Assembly: GCF_028476545.1 (NCBI RefSeq)
Contig: NW_026732674.1
Location: 1 to 64,000 of the forward strand
From: Physella acuta
Lineage: Eukaryota; Mollusca; Gastropoda; Physidae
Reading direction: 5' to 3'
DNA: 64,000 nt
The position numbers and the translations under genes were made by a program. Positions 15,297-30,200 of the stretch are shown here, one piece after another. How positions within the stretch are numbered: position 1 is the stretch's first letter; each line of letters opens with the position of its first letter. The notes under the pieces are model-generated. The model searched no databases, was not told where the DNA came from, and was given only the letters and a program-made list of their open reading frames with translations.

Positions 15297-15680
15297 CCCG
15301 GCATTGCCCACCCAAACCACAACCAACCAAAACAACAAAACGCAAACATAACGCTAACACAATTACAAATACAAACGAAAACAAAAACCTAACAACAAAC
15401 CCAAAAACAACCACAAACACCAATACAAACACAAAGAAAAAACAAAAAAGCAAACGAAAACAAAAACCTAACAACAAACCCAACCACAAACACCAATACC
15501 AACAAACAAAAAAAACAACGAAAAAGCAAACGAAAACAAACCAAATCCAAACGCAAAACCAACCAAAAACACAAATACAAACCCAAACAAAAAAACACAA
15601 ACAAAAACGAAAAAAGAAAGACGCAACCACTAACGCAAACCCACCTAAACACAAAGAAAACACTAACGCGAACATAAACG
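15297..15680 (+). repeat. Strand-asymmetric A/C-rich low-complexity block
   Basis: About 380 bases composed almost only of A and C with rare G and T, built from AACAAAAACC, ACAAACCC and AACGCAAAC words. The plus-strand neighbour at 15208-15296 (CTAGCCGTCCCGGCC, CCCGGCATTGCCC) looks like the edge of a dispersed repeat. The minus strand is open because it lacks A-rich stops; I do not call a gene. Confidence 0.75.
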
Positions 15681-15699
15681 CCCGGGGCGGAATCACCTG

Positions 15700-16226
15700 T
15701 TTTAGTTTAATGAACGACTATAGTACCCCAACTTATTCATAGTCTTTTGCACTCACTTAAACGAACGCGCCTGTTTCAATTTGATGAACAATTTTAATAC
15801 TCCAAGCTTATCCGTAAAATACCTACAACATTTGCACTTGATCAATCCCCGTTAATTATGTAATTATTTTTTTTTCCCAACACCAAAACAAAGTAATTAA
15901 AAAGTAAATTATTTTCGACTAATGCAATGGTTTTATAAAGGGAAGTAATTTTGTTTTCCTAATTTATCAAAGGGAAGTAAGTGCTATAGGACTAATTAAA
16001 GACATAATTAGAATTTTTTCTAAAAGATGATATTTTTTTAAACTTATGTTTGATGAACATGCCGACAATTATTACTATAATTTGAAAAATGAAAATTATT
16101 TCCCAACACTTTCAATAGTAATTTTTTTAGCTCATAAATTTAGACAAATGCGCACGATAATTTTCTAACACTTAAATTCAACGAAGACCATCGACAAACA
16201 TATGCATTACATACAGAACTGAGCTT
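15700..16226. other. AT-rich intergenic DNA, nothing recognised
   Basis: No exon, RNA gene or element was identified. Confidence 0.4.
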
Positions 16227-16355
<129 letters not shown>

Positions 16356-16737
16356 GGCGGCATTTTTTGTCCACAATTAGTCTGTTTTTGGCGGTATTCT
16401 ATCTATGCCTAAAATGTATTATAGAATATAAAACCATACAATTTTCTGTTACATGGGAAGATTTAAGCCTTCTCTATTCAAAAAAGCACATTAAGAAATA
16501 AATACTAGCATTAATAGATTCTTAAAAAAACTCACCAGGCTAAAGGTACCGGAGTGTGAGCAAGCAGGGACAGACAACTTTTGTTAGGCCAGCCAAGTCT
16601 TGTAGTGCCAGTAATTTCTGATGCGGCTTTTGCCAACCAATGGGATTGATGGAGTTGGTCACGTGTTTGGTGACAAAATGGAAAAATACGATAGGTTGAT
16701 TTTTTTTTGTAGAGCGTGGAGTGGGTGTTTGGTGCGT

Positions 16738-18295
<1,558 letters not shown>

Positions 18296-21200
18296 ATGTC
18301 TAGACTTGGTGCAGTTGTGTTTGTCCTTGCCGTGAGTGTGCAGGCAGGTCTGGCTGAGTTGGTCCTGGACAAGTTTCCTGCGTCTTTTGTGTTCGGTGTC
18401 AGCTCTTCAGCTTTTCCTACGGAGGGGGCATCACGTGATGAAGGTAGGTGATGAAGGGGAGTGGTGGGGGTTGGTGTAGGGGAGTGATGGGGGTTGGTGT
18501 AGGGGAGTGATGGGGTAGGTCTAGTGGTGATGGGGTAGGTCTAGGGGAGTGATGGGGGTAGGAGAGTGCTGGCGGAGATCTAGGGGTGGTGGGGGTAGGT
18601 TTAGGGGTGATGGGGGTAGGTCTAGAGGAGTGATGGGGGTAGGGGAGTGATGGGGGTAGGTCTAGGGGAGTGATGGGGGTAGGGGAGTGATGGGGGTAGG
18701 GGAGTGATGGGGGTAGGAGAGTGCTGGCGGAGATCTAGGGGTGGTGGGGGCAGGTTTAGGGGTGATGGGGGTAGGTCTAGGGGAGTGATGGGGGTAGGGG
18801 AGTGATGGGGGTAGGTCTAGGGGAGTGATGAGGGTTGATTTAGGGTTGATGGGGGTAGGTCTAGGGGAGTGATGGGGGTAGGGGAGTGATGGGGGTAGGT
18901 CTAGGGGTGGTGGGGGTGGGTGTAGGGGGAGTGATGGGGGTAGGTCTAGGGGAGTGATGTCGGTTGGTGAAGGGTAGTGATGGGGGCAGGTCTAGGGGTG
19001 GTGGGGGTGGGTGTAGGGGGAGTGATGGGGGTAGGTCTAGGGGAGTGATGGGGGTAGGTCTAGGGGTGGTGGGGGTAGGTCTAGGGGTGGTGGGGGTTGG
19101 TCTAGGGGAGTGATGTCGGTTGGTGAAGGGTAGTGATGGGGGGTAGGTCTAGGGGTGGTGGGGGTGGGTGTAGGGGGAGTGATGGGGGTAGGTCTAGGGG
19201 AGTGATGGGGGTAGGTCTAGGGGTGGTGGGGGTAGGTCTAGGGGTGGTGGGGGTTGGTCTAGGGGAGTGATGTCGGTTGGTGAAGGGTAGTGATGGGGGC
19301 AGGTCTAGGGGAGTGATGGGGGGTAGGTCTAGGGGTGGTGGGGGTGGGTGTAGGGGGAGTGATGGGGGTAGGTCTAGGGGAGTGATGGGGGTAGGTCTAG
19401 GGGTGGTGGGGGTAGGTCTAGGGGTGGTGGGGGTTGGTCTAGGGGAGTGATGTCGGTTGGTGAAGGGGAGTGATGGGGGTAGGACTAGGGGAGTGGTGGG
19501 TATAAGTCTAGGGGTGGTGGGGGTTGGTGTAGGGGGAGTGATGGGGGAGTGATGAGGGTAGGTCTAGGGGAGTGATGGGGGTAGGTCTAGGGGTGATGGG
19601 GTTGGTGTAGGGGGAGTGATGGGGGAGTGATGGGGGTAGGACTAGGGGAGTGATGGGGATAGGTCTAGGGATGGTGTGGGTTGGTGTAGGGGGAGTGATG
19701 CGGGAGTGATGGGGGTAGGTCTAGGGGAGTGATGGGGGTAGGTCTAGGGGTGGTGGGGGTTTGTGTAGGGGGAGTGATGGGGGTAGGTCTAGGGGAGTGA
19801 TGGGGGTAGGTCTAGGGGTGGTGGGGGTAGGTCTACGGGTGGTGGGGGTTGGTCTAGGGGAGTGATGTCGGTTGGTGAAGGGGAGTGATGGGGTAGGACT
19901 AGGGGAGTGATGGGGATAGGTCTAGGGGTGGTGGGGGTAGGTCTACGGGTGGTGGGGGTTGGTCTAGGGGAGTGATGTCGGTTGGTGAAGGGGAGTGATG
20001 GGGTAGGACTAGGGGAGTGATGGGGATAGGTCTAGGGGTGGTGGGGGTTGGTGTAGGGGGAGTGATGGGGGAGTGATGGGGGTAGGTCTAGGGGAGTGAT
20101 GAGGGTAGGGGAGTGATGGGGGTAGGTCTAGGGGAGTGATGGGGTAGGTCTAGGGGAGTGATGGGGGTAGGGGAGTGATGGGGGTAGGTCTAGGGGAGTG
20201 ATGGGGGTAGGGGAGTGATGGGGGTAGGGGAGTGATGGGGATAGGAGAGTGATGGGGTTAGGGGAGTGATGGGGGTAGGTCTAGGGGAGTGATGGGCGTT
20301 GGTGTATGGGGAGTGATAGGGTAGGCCTTGGAAAGTGATGGCGGAGGTCTAGGTGAGTGATGGGGTAGCTATATGGGAGTGATGCAGGTAGGTATAGGGG
20401 CCTGATAGAGTGATGGGGGTCTCGGGGTGATGGTTGTAGGGTTAGGGTAGTGATCAATCAAGTCTAGGGGAGTGACGGAGGTAGGTCTAGAGTTTGATGA
20501 CATTTGGTCTAGGAAGTGATGAATAAGGGTCATACGTCGTTGCCGGATGGGCGTACGTCTCGAATGTTTACATATTTTAGACCCGCGCGTCAATACATCA
20601 CCTTTGTTATGTAAACTGTCTTTAAAGTTGACCATTTGTTTAACACATGCGATACGTCGCCAGCCAAAACATAAGGGCTAAAATTAAACCGAGTTGACCT
20701 ATAATTTGACAGGGAAAGGCCCAAGTATTTGGGACGAGTTTGCTAAAAATAACCCAAGTCTCGGAGATAGCAGTGTAGCCTCTGATGGCTACCACAAGAC
20801 AAGGGAGGATGTCCAGCGTATCAAAGATCTCGGTGTGAGTACACATTTGTGATAATGTACCTAAGGTAGTATTGGTAGGAAATAAACCGGTAGTGATCTC
20901 CCCTAAACTTTCTCGAATATTCTTATATAAAACAACAGGGGATGGTAACTGGGGATATAGTTATGATTTTTAATCCATTTTAAATACTTAAACTTTTAAA
21001 AATAGAATAGAATCTCATAAAAAAAACATTGCGCACCAAGCAAACGCCGAATAAAAACGCGTATAATAGTGCGCAATATTATTAGTACTTTAAAAATTTA
21101 CATTAGTTTTTTGAGAAATCGGAAGTAGCGTAAATTACTACTTCCAGTCAACGGAAATTACTCAAAATTTAACAGAAGGTAGAGAATTAGATCTTTTACT

Positions 21201-24200
21201 TACATGTGAAATTTCATTTATCTATCTGAAATAGTACTCAAGTTATAGGCTTTTAAAAAATTCAAAGTAGGAAAAGTACCACTTCCGGTTATCGGAAATC
21301 GCTCAAAAGTTGATACGGATCTACGATTTTGATAAAATACTTATATATGAAATTTCATCAACCTAGCTGTAACGGTACTCAAGTTATCGTGTTTACACAC
21401 GGACAGACAGACAGACAGACAGACACACACACACACAGACATACGGACAAGATTGCAAAATTATGTTTTTCCGTATCAGTGAGGTGTAAAACGTCGAGAT
21501 TTGTAAAAATCTCGATTTTTTTTTTTTGCACGATTACAATACTTTCTCTATACTACGTATATACGAGAAAGTAAAAAGGTATAATAAAATAAAATACGTA
21601 TAACTCACTATGGTATCTCATTACCTGGTGTTCATCCAGGGCTTGTTACTTCCTGTGTCTCACCATTTAGGTGTCACCTTCTGGTGATCATTCTTTTGTT
21701 GTCTCACCGCCTGTTGCTGAAACTTTAGTTGTGTCACTACCTTCTATGAGTCATCCTACCATCTGCCAGCTCACCAACTGCTCATTTACTTGTTGTCTCA
21801 CCACGTATCTCACCAATGTTTCTCTTCCTACATGTGTATCACCAACTTTTGCTCACCCCAGGTATCACACCACCCTGGCGGTTTTATCCCCTATTGCTCA
21901 CCCTATCAAACTCACCACACGTTACTCCCAAACGTCTCACCACCTGTTGTTCAGCCCTTATTGTCTCAACACCGTTTATTGTCTCACCTTATGTTGTTCA
22001 CCCCAAATGTCTCACCACCTGCTGCTCTCCCTCATGTCGCACCACCTGTTGCCCACCCATATGTCTCACTTTTTTGCTCACCTTTAAGTGTCTCACCACC
22101 TGTTCCTCACCCCCATGTCTCACCACCTGTTCCTCACCAACATGCCTCACCACCTGCTGCTCTCCCGCATGTATCACCCCCTGTTCCTCACCCCATGTCT
22201 CACCACCTGTTGCTCACTCCCCATGTCTCACCACCTGTCACTCACCATCCAGTTGTCTCACCACCTGTTGCTCACCCATCAGGTGTCCCACTACAAGTTC
22301 TCCCTCTCCTGGCCCCGTCTCCTGCCTAACGGCACCTTGGACCACATCAACGAGGCCGGCTTCACCCACTACAACCAGCTGATTGACCTGCTGCTGGCGG
22401 CCAATGTCCAGCCCTTCGTGACCCTACACCACTGGGACCTGCCGCAGGCCCTGCAGGAGAGAGGGGGGTGGGCTGTGGACGACTCGGTCGGCTGGTTCAA
22501 GGACTACGCTGAGCTCTGTTTTACAAGGTTCGGGAGCAAGGTAAAGGTCTTAAGGGGTAAAGGTCATACGGGGTATATGTCATGTTAGGGTAACTGTCAT
22601 ACGGTAAAATTCATATGCGGTAACGACCGTACATATAAAAGTTATGCAAGTGATGCTGGGAGGTGATAATTGACGTATATATGGCAAGGGCCAACATGTG
22701 ACAATGGTAAGTGTATGTCATAAACCACATGAAGATGACAGTGACAGAATCACACACACACACATACACACACATACACACACACACACACATACCTGAT
22801 GGTAACACGAGATGCTTGTGCTGTAGCGACAGACACGCAGACGATTGACACAAATAGTGACAGATTTGTAAACATTAATTACACTAATTGGCGGATTTAA
22901 GTCGCAACACAAGCCATGCTACAGAAACTAATCAATTAAAGAAAAATTAAGCAGTATAAAAATATGGCCGATTCTAGCCGGAAAAAAAGGTACGCATGCG
23001 CAATGGTGAGAAACTTCAACTTGCCTTCGCGGCGATGTTTTCGATGGTACAAAAATATAACGTAATGAATTTTTTTTAAATTTGACGTGTGACGTCATAA
23101 CGGCCGTCTGCCACGTGTTTCCACACACGCCGCCATTTTGAAAGGACGAGAATTGCCCAGGTGACAAATGGCCGGCACAGTCCGAGAAAGCGAGACCGCT
23201 GAGAATTGTGATGGAGGGGATAGCACCGGTCATTTCCAGTACAACTTCCGTTACGCCGCGCATGTCATTTGGAGCCCGGTTCACGACCGGAAGTAGATAA
23301 TTTGTTCTGTGCGTGTGGGGCGGGAACACGTGGGTTTGAGGACGACGTCACATCAGTGAGATGAATTCACATTGAACTCAAACAGCTACCATTGGGTCGG
23401 TGTTATGAGTTTGATGGTATAGTTGTACATAAAAAAAATATATGGCTATAGACAGAATAGGCTAATGAAGGATGCGTTCTGAAATAACAAACCAGTTTTG
23501 AGGAGAAATGCAACACGGTTGAACTTTGTCTTGATGACTAATTAGAACTTTCGAACCGCGCTTTTTTTTTTTAGTTTTTCAGCATATCGCGTTACTGAAT
23601 AACAAACTTCGTCTTCTTTTGGTAAATGGTAAACAATTCATCTAAGTATAGGGCTAACAGAGGCGGTGACAAAAAAAAGCACATTGTACAGAACAAATAA
23701 TGTTTCATCCTGTTTTTTAAATAACTGATTCGGAGTTGGGTATTAGCTAATGAAATAGTTGGGTTGTTTTTTTTTTCATTTTACAACCAAAAAAAAATTC
23801 AGTTGGATCAATAATTAGTAAACAATTTGAAAAACAGATGTTCTAGCGGTTACGTTTATCTCTACTGGTACGCCCACTTCTTGCTAATATTCTACAGTCG
23901 CACAACATACTTTGGTTAAAGTTCCGCCCCCTCGGAAACTTGAATAGCCCATTCCCCCCCCCCTTCTCCCCCCCCCCCCCGCCCAATAACTTAAAAATAT
24001 TTTATTTCATTCGTCAAGAACAGCTCTATAACACAAAGAACATTTCAATAGCAAGTAGCACAAACAGCCAGTGTTACTTCCAGACTTTTTTCTCCGGGGG
24101 GGGGGGGGGGGAACTAAATACTTTCTATATAAATTCCATTTCGTTCGGGAGGGGGGTGTGTGGCGGAAGACTTTCTTCAGGGGGGGGGGGGGGTGAGGCT

Positions 24201-27200
24201 CCGCCCCCCCCCCCCCCCCCCCCGAAGAGATGCATAGAACAAACACTGCAAACGGCAGTTCTATGTTAACAAGAACAGTTTCATATCACCAGAGGCGATC
24301 AGAATTTCTTCCAGGCATCTTTTCGGGGGAAGGGGGGGGGCGAAAAACGTCGGAAAGTGTCGTGGTCAAAGAGTATCACACGAGCTTGCCACCGACCTAG
24401 CAACTGATTCATAAAAAAATTGTGTCGAAGGTCAAGCTGTGGACGACCATAGACGACCCGGTGACCTTGGCCTACAAAGGTTACGAGACCGGCGCCCACG
24501 CCCCAGGCATCAAACAGCCCGGGTTGCTGTACAAGGTTGGCCACAACCTGCTGCTGGCACACGCGGCCGCCTACACGCTCTACAAGACAACCTTCAAGGC
24601 CACGCAGAACGGTAGGTCAAGGTCGACTGGTACCAAAAAAAAAGTCCCTAAAAATGTATGTCCCCAATATGTGTAGTGTCACGGTCCCTAAGGATATCCC
24701 CAAAGTACAGTTTAATTAGCTGTCCCCGGAAAAAAATGCGCAAACGGAAAATACGCAGCGGAATACTAATTATACTAATGCACTTTCATTGTGTCCAATT
24801 TTGTAGAAAAATAATGTATGTTTTATACAATGTAGCCTACATGTGGTAATTTATGGCTAGCCCTATACTATAAACGATCGATGTAAAAATAAATTCCTTT
24901 GCTCACATGTTTGTGCAGTTTTCCGTTGTGCATTTTAAGGGTCACCCAAAGGAAAAACGTAAAAGTGCAGGGTTCTAGTCCTCATAGAAAAGCGAAGATT
25001 CCTGTAAAAATATCGAGTATAATTGTTTCATTAAACGTGTTAGTAGTTTACAGTGGTATAGGGGTTAAACGTCAGAGGGCAATAGAACCCAAATTATTTA
25101 ACCCCAAGCCTTTTATTGAAGAACTCGTGCCAATACCTCATACAGTTTTATAAAAGTCCTTTCAAACTTCGGATGTAAAAATAGATTTCGTTCACATGTA
25201 CTTTGCAGGTCAGGTGGGCATCGCGCTCCATTCTGATTGGTTCGTTCAAAACTCGACCAGCGTCGCAGATGTGACCGCGGCACAAAGAGCCTTGACCTTT
25301 CAGCTGGGATGGTTTTTGGAGCCTCTGACCAAGGGCGACTACCCGACCTTGATGAAAGAGAGGGTGGCCCTCAAGAGGTCAGCACAAGGGTTCCCTGACC
25401 ACAAGATGCAGGAGTTCACACTGGATGAGAGGATAAAGATTCAGGGTAAGGGGGGGGGGGCAGACGCTAGGGTGGGGAGGGGGGCAGACTGGGATGGGTG
25501 GGAGGGAATAAGGGAAGACGCTGGGGATGGAGCTGGAGGGTAGGGCAGATGTTGTAAGGGTAAGGGGACAGACACTGGGGATGTAGGGTAGGGGCAGACG
25601 CTGGGGGGGGGGGGGGGGTAGGGGAAGCTGGGGGTGAGGCTGGAGGGTATATAAGAGACAGACACTGAGTGTGGTGGGTGTTGGGGAGGGTAACGAGAGA
25701 GATATTGAGCAGGGGTAGGGTAAGGCGACAGTGTTGGGAGGGGAGGGTAAGGTGACAGTGTTGGGAGGGGAGGGTAAGGTGACAGTGTTGGGAGGGGAGG
25801 GTAAGGCGACAGTGTTGGGAGGGGAGGGTAAGGTGACAGTGTTGGGAGGGGGAGGGTAAGGTGACAGTGTTGGGAGGGGGAGGGTAAGGTGACAGTGTTG
25901 GGAGGGGGAGGGTAAGGTGACAGTGTTGGGAGGGGGAGGGTAAGGGTAAGGTGACAGTGTTGGGAGGGGGAGGGTAAGGTGACAGTGTTGAGAGGGGAGG
26001 ATAAAGTGACAGTGTTGGGAGGGGGAGGGTAAGGTGACAGTGTTGGGAGGGGAGGGTAAGGTGACAGTGTTGGGAGGGGGATGGTCACAACTAAGAGTTG
26101 GGGCTGATTCATACAAGCATACTACAAGCTTGCAACGTTGGTAATTTCAAAATGTATGTATTTGAGACCCCTTGTATATCTTGTAAATTAAGAACCCTTC
26201 AAAATGTTACCTTAGAACCACTGCTAGTCCCACGTGCATATATGCAACAATGTGCTCTGTAGGTGCCATGGACTTTGTCGGCATCAGTTACTCAAGCGTG
26301 TACCTGGTCTCAGAGAGTCTCAGCACTTCCACAGTACCTGGCTTCTATCAGGATCAGGAGCTAGTACTTCAGGTGGATACTTCATATCCTAGGTTAGTGG
26401 ATACTTTATATACTAGGCTAGTGGATACTTTATATACTAGGTAAGTGTATACTTTATATACTAGGTAAGTGGCTACTTTATATACTAGATTAGTGGATAC
26501 TTCATACCCTAGGTTAGTGGATACTTTATATACTAGGTAAGTGGATACTTTATATAATAGGTAAGTGGATAGTTTATATTCTAGGTAAGTGGATACTTTA
26601 TATACTAGGTTAGTGGATACTTCGTATCCTAGGTGAGTGGATACTTTATATACTAGGTAAGTGGATACTTTATATACTAGGTAAGTGGATACTTTATATA
26701 CTAGGTTAGTGGATACTTTAATATACTAGGTAAGTGGATACTTCATATCCTAGGTTAGTGGATACTTTATATACTAGGCTAGTTGATACTTTATATTCTA
26801 GGTAAGTGGATATTTCTTATCCAAGGTTAGTGAATACATCATATACTTTGTTAGTGGATACTTTATATTCTAAGTTAGTGGATACTTTATATTATAGGTA
26901 ATTAGATACTTTATATCCAATTTAAATGGATCTTTTCCCGTTTGTGCTGAAGACAGGGGCAGATGAAGTAAAGTTAATCTGTTTCGTTTACCCTCAACAT
27001 ACAAGGAGATAATGTGGTCAGCACTATGCCCAGCCGCCTTAGTTTCCCCAACGTAATCCAGGTACCCATCAGAGCTGGGTGGTCTCAGGATTAGCAGCAA
27101 AACGCTTTACCACTCGACCATACCGTCCCAGTATTTAAATGGATACTTCATATAACTGGTAATTTAGAAAAAGTAACCGGTTATTGAAACAATACCATAC

Positions 27201-30200
27201 CCCCCCCCCCCTGCTCTTCAGCCTGGAGTACCGTCCAGAGACCAATCCTGCAAGTGAGCGCCGCCTAATGGGGTCACACCTCAAGGACCTACTCACCACA
27301 CTGACCAGCAGCTACAACAACCCGCCCATCTACGTCACACACAGTGGGCTGGGGTCCTGCGGGACATTGAAGGACCAACACAGGATCGAGTACATCCGGG
27401 AGTACAGTAACTATGTCCTACAGGGTCAGTCTATGTCCTACAGGATCAGTCTATGTCCTTGGTTTGGGTGTGTCTATGTCCTACAGTCCTACAGGGTCAG
27501 TCTATGTCCTACAGGGTCAGTCTAGGCGTTGGTGTTGTCGGTGTTTTGTCTTAACTGTATGGTGGTAATTTATGACAAGACTTTCTTAGTATTTTGTCCT
27601 ATCTGTCGTGTGGTAATTTGTGACAAGATTTTCGTGGTATTTTTGTCGTGGTAATTTGGGTCAAGACTTACATGGTATTTTGTCTGAATTGTATGGTGGT
27701 AATTTGGGTCAAGACTTTCTTATTATTCTGTCCTATCTGTTGGGTGGTAATTTGTGACAAGATTTTCGTGATATTTTTGTCGTGGTAATTTGGGTCAAGA
27801 CTTTCTTATTATTCTGTCCTATCTGTTGGGTGGTAATTTGTGACAAGATTTTCGTGATATTTTTGTCGTGGTAATTTGGGTCAAGACTTTCTTAGTATTC
27901 TGTCTGATCTGTCAGGTTGTCTTATTTTGTCAAGACTTTCGTGGCGTTTGATCTTATGTCTGGTAATTTGTTAACAAGCCTTATATCTCACTTGTGTGCA
28001 ATCCTTATATCTCACCTGTGTACAAGCCTTATATCTCACCTGTGTACTGCTCTTTTATTTCATCTGTGTACAATCCTTATATCTCATCTGTGTACAAGCC
28101 TTATATCTCACCTGTGTACAAGCCTTATATCTCACCTGTGTACAAGCCTTATATCTCACCTGTGTACAAACCTTATATCTCACCTGTGTATAAGCCTTAT
28201 ATCTCACCTGTGTCCAAGCCTTATATATAACCTGTGTACAAGCCTTATATCTCATCTGTGTACAAGCCTTATATATCATCTGTGTACAAGCCTTATATCT
28301 CACCTGTGTACAAGCCTTATATCTCACCTGTGTACAAACCTTATATCTCACCTGTGTATAAGCCTTATATCTCACCTGTGTCCAAGCCTTATATATAACC
28401 TGTGTACAAGCCTTATATCTCATCTGTGTACAAGCCTTATATATCATCTGTGTACAAGCCTTATATCTCACCTGTGTACAAGCCTTATATATAACCTGTG
28501 TACAAGCCTTATATCTCATCTGTGTACAAGCCTTATATATCATCTGTGTACAAGCCTTATATATCATCTGTGTACAAGCCTTATATATAACCTGTGTACA
28601 AGCCTTATATCTCACCTGTGTACAAGCCTTATATATCATCTGTGTACAAGCCTTATATATCATCTGTGTACAAGCCTTATATATCATCTGTGTACAAGCC
28701 TTATATATCATCTGTGTACAAGCCTTATATATAACCTGTGTTAAAGCCTTATATCTCATCTGTGTACAAGCCTTATATATCATCTGTGTACAAGCCTTAT
28801 ATATCATCTGTGTACAAGCCTTATATCTCATCTGTGTACAAGCCTTATATATCATCTGTGTACAAGCCTTATATATCATCTGTGTACAAGCCTTATATAT
28901 AACCTGTGTACAAGCCTTATATCTCACCTGTGTACAAGCCTTATATCTCACCTGTGTACAAGCCTTATATATAACCTGTGTACAAGCCTTATATCTCATC
29001 TGTGTACAAGCCTTATATATCATCTGTGTACAAGCCTTATATCTCACCTGTGTACAAGCCTTATATATAACCTGTGTACAAGCCTTATATCTCATCTGTG
29101 TACAAGCCTTATATATCATCTGTGTACAAGCCTTATATATCATCTGTGTACAAGCCTTATATATAACCTGTGTACAAGCCTTATATCTCATCTGTGTACA
29201 AGCCTTATATATCATCTGTGTACAAGCCTTATATATCATCTGTGTACAAGCCTTATATCTCATCTGTGTACAAGCCTTATATATCATCTGTGTACAAGCC
29301 TTATATATCATCTGTGTACAAGCCTTATATCTCATCTGTGTACAAGCCTTATATATCATCTGTGTACAAGCCTTATATATAACCTGTGTACAAGCCTTAT
29401 ATCTCATCTGTGTACAAGCCTTATATATCATCTGTGTACAAGCCTTATATATCATCTGTGTACAAGCCTTATATCTCATCTGTGTACAAGCCTTATATAT
29501 CATCTGTGTACAAGCCTTATATCTCATCTGTGTACAAGCCTTATATATCATCTGTGTACAAGCCTTATATATCATCTGTGTACAAGCCTTATATATCATC
29601 TGTGTACAAGCCTTATATATCATCTGTGTACAAGCCTTATATATAACCTGTGTACAAGCCTTATATCTCATCTGTGTACAAGCCTTATATCTCATCTGTG
29701 TACAAGCCTTATATATAACCTGTGTACAAGCCTTATATCTCATCTGTGTACAAGCCTTATATCTCATCTGTGTACAAGCCTTATATATAACCTGTGTACA
29801 AGCCTTATATCTCATCTGTGTACAAGCCTTATATCTCATCTGTGTACAAGCCTTATATATCATCTGTGTACAAGCCTTTAATCTCACATGTATACAACCC
29901 TTCTATCTCCTCTGTGCCCAAGCCTTATATATCCCCTGTGTACAATCCTTATATCTCATCCCTAATCTGGTTCCAGCCATCCAGGCCGGAAGTGACGTCC
30001 GCGGCTACTTCGTGTGGTCACTGGTGGACGGCTGGGACTGGGAGCGAGGCACCAGCAGCAAGACGGGGCTGTACTACGTGGACATGGGACAGGCGGACAG
30101 GCCGAGGTTTCCCCGGTCGTCCGCGGCTTTCTACAGGGCTCTGGTCAAGGCCAGGGGGTTGGATCAGGAGCTCAGGAGTTACCGCGCTTGTCAGTGGCTA

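Noticed and set aside
15280-15696. A Phe/Val/Cys-rich membrane-like open frame on the minus strand
   Set aside because: It is produced by the A/C-only strand composition; there is no other sign of coding.
21671-22588. Overlapping SPP- and THLL-rich open frames upstream of GH1-A exon 3
   Set aside because: These are reading frames of the acceptor-side minisatellite. Only 22283-22540 has GH1 homology.
22928-23329. A 133-codon minus-strand open frame in GH1-A intron 3
   Set aside because: No recognisable domain, no splice or polyadenylation context; left as unexplained sequence.
25379-26116. Long proline-rich open frames on the minus strand
   Set aside because: They overlap GH1-A exon 5 and its donor-side minisatellite in the wrong strand; the composition follows the G-rich repeat.
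28055-29887. A 610-codon open frame on the minus strand with an ACTQMxYK-type 8-residue period
   Set aside because: It is the 24-bp minisatellite read in a stop-free frame; the unit is a multiple of three, so openness needs no selection.
27980-29960. A CRISPR-like regular repeat
   Set aside because: The units are contiguous with no unique spacers and lie in a eukaryotic intron; it is a minisatellite.
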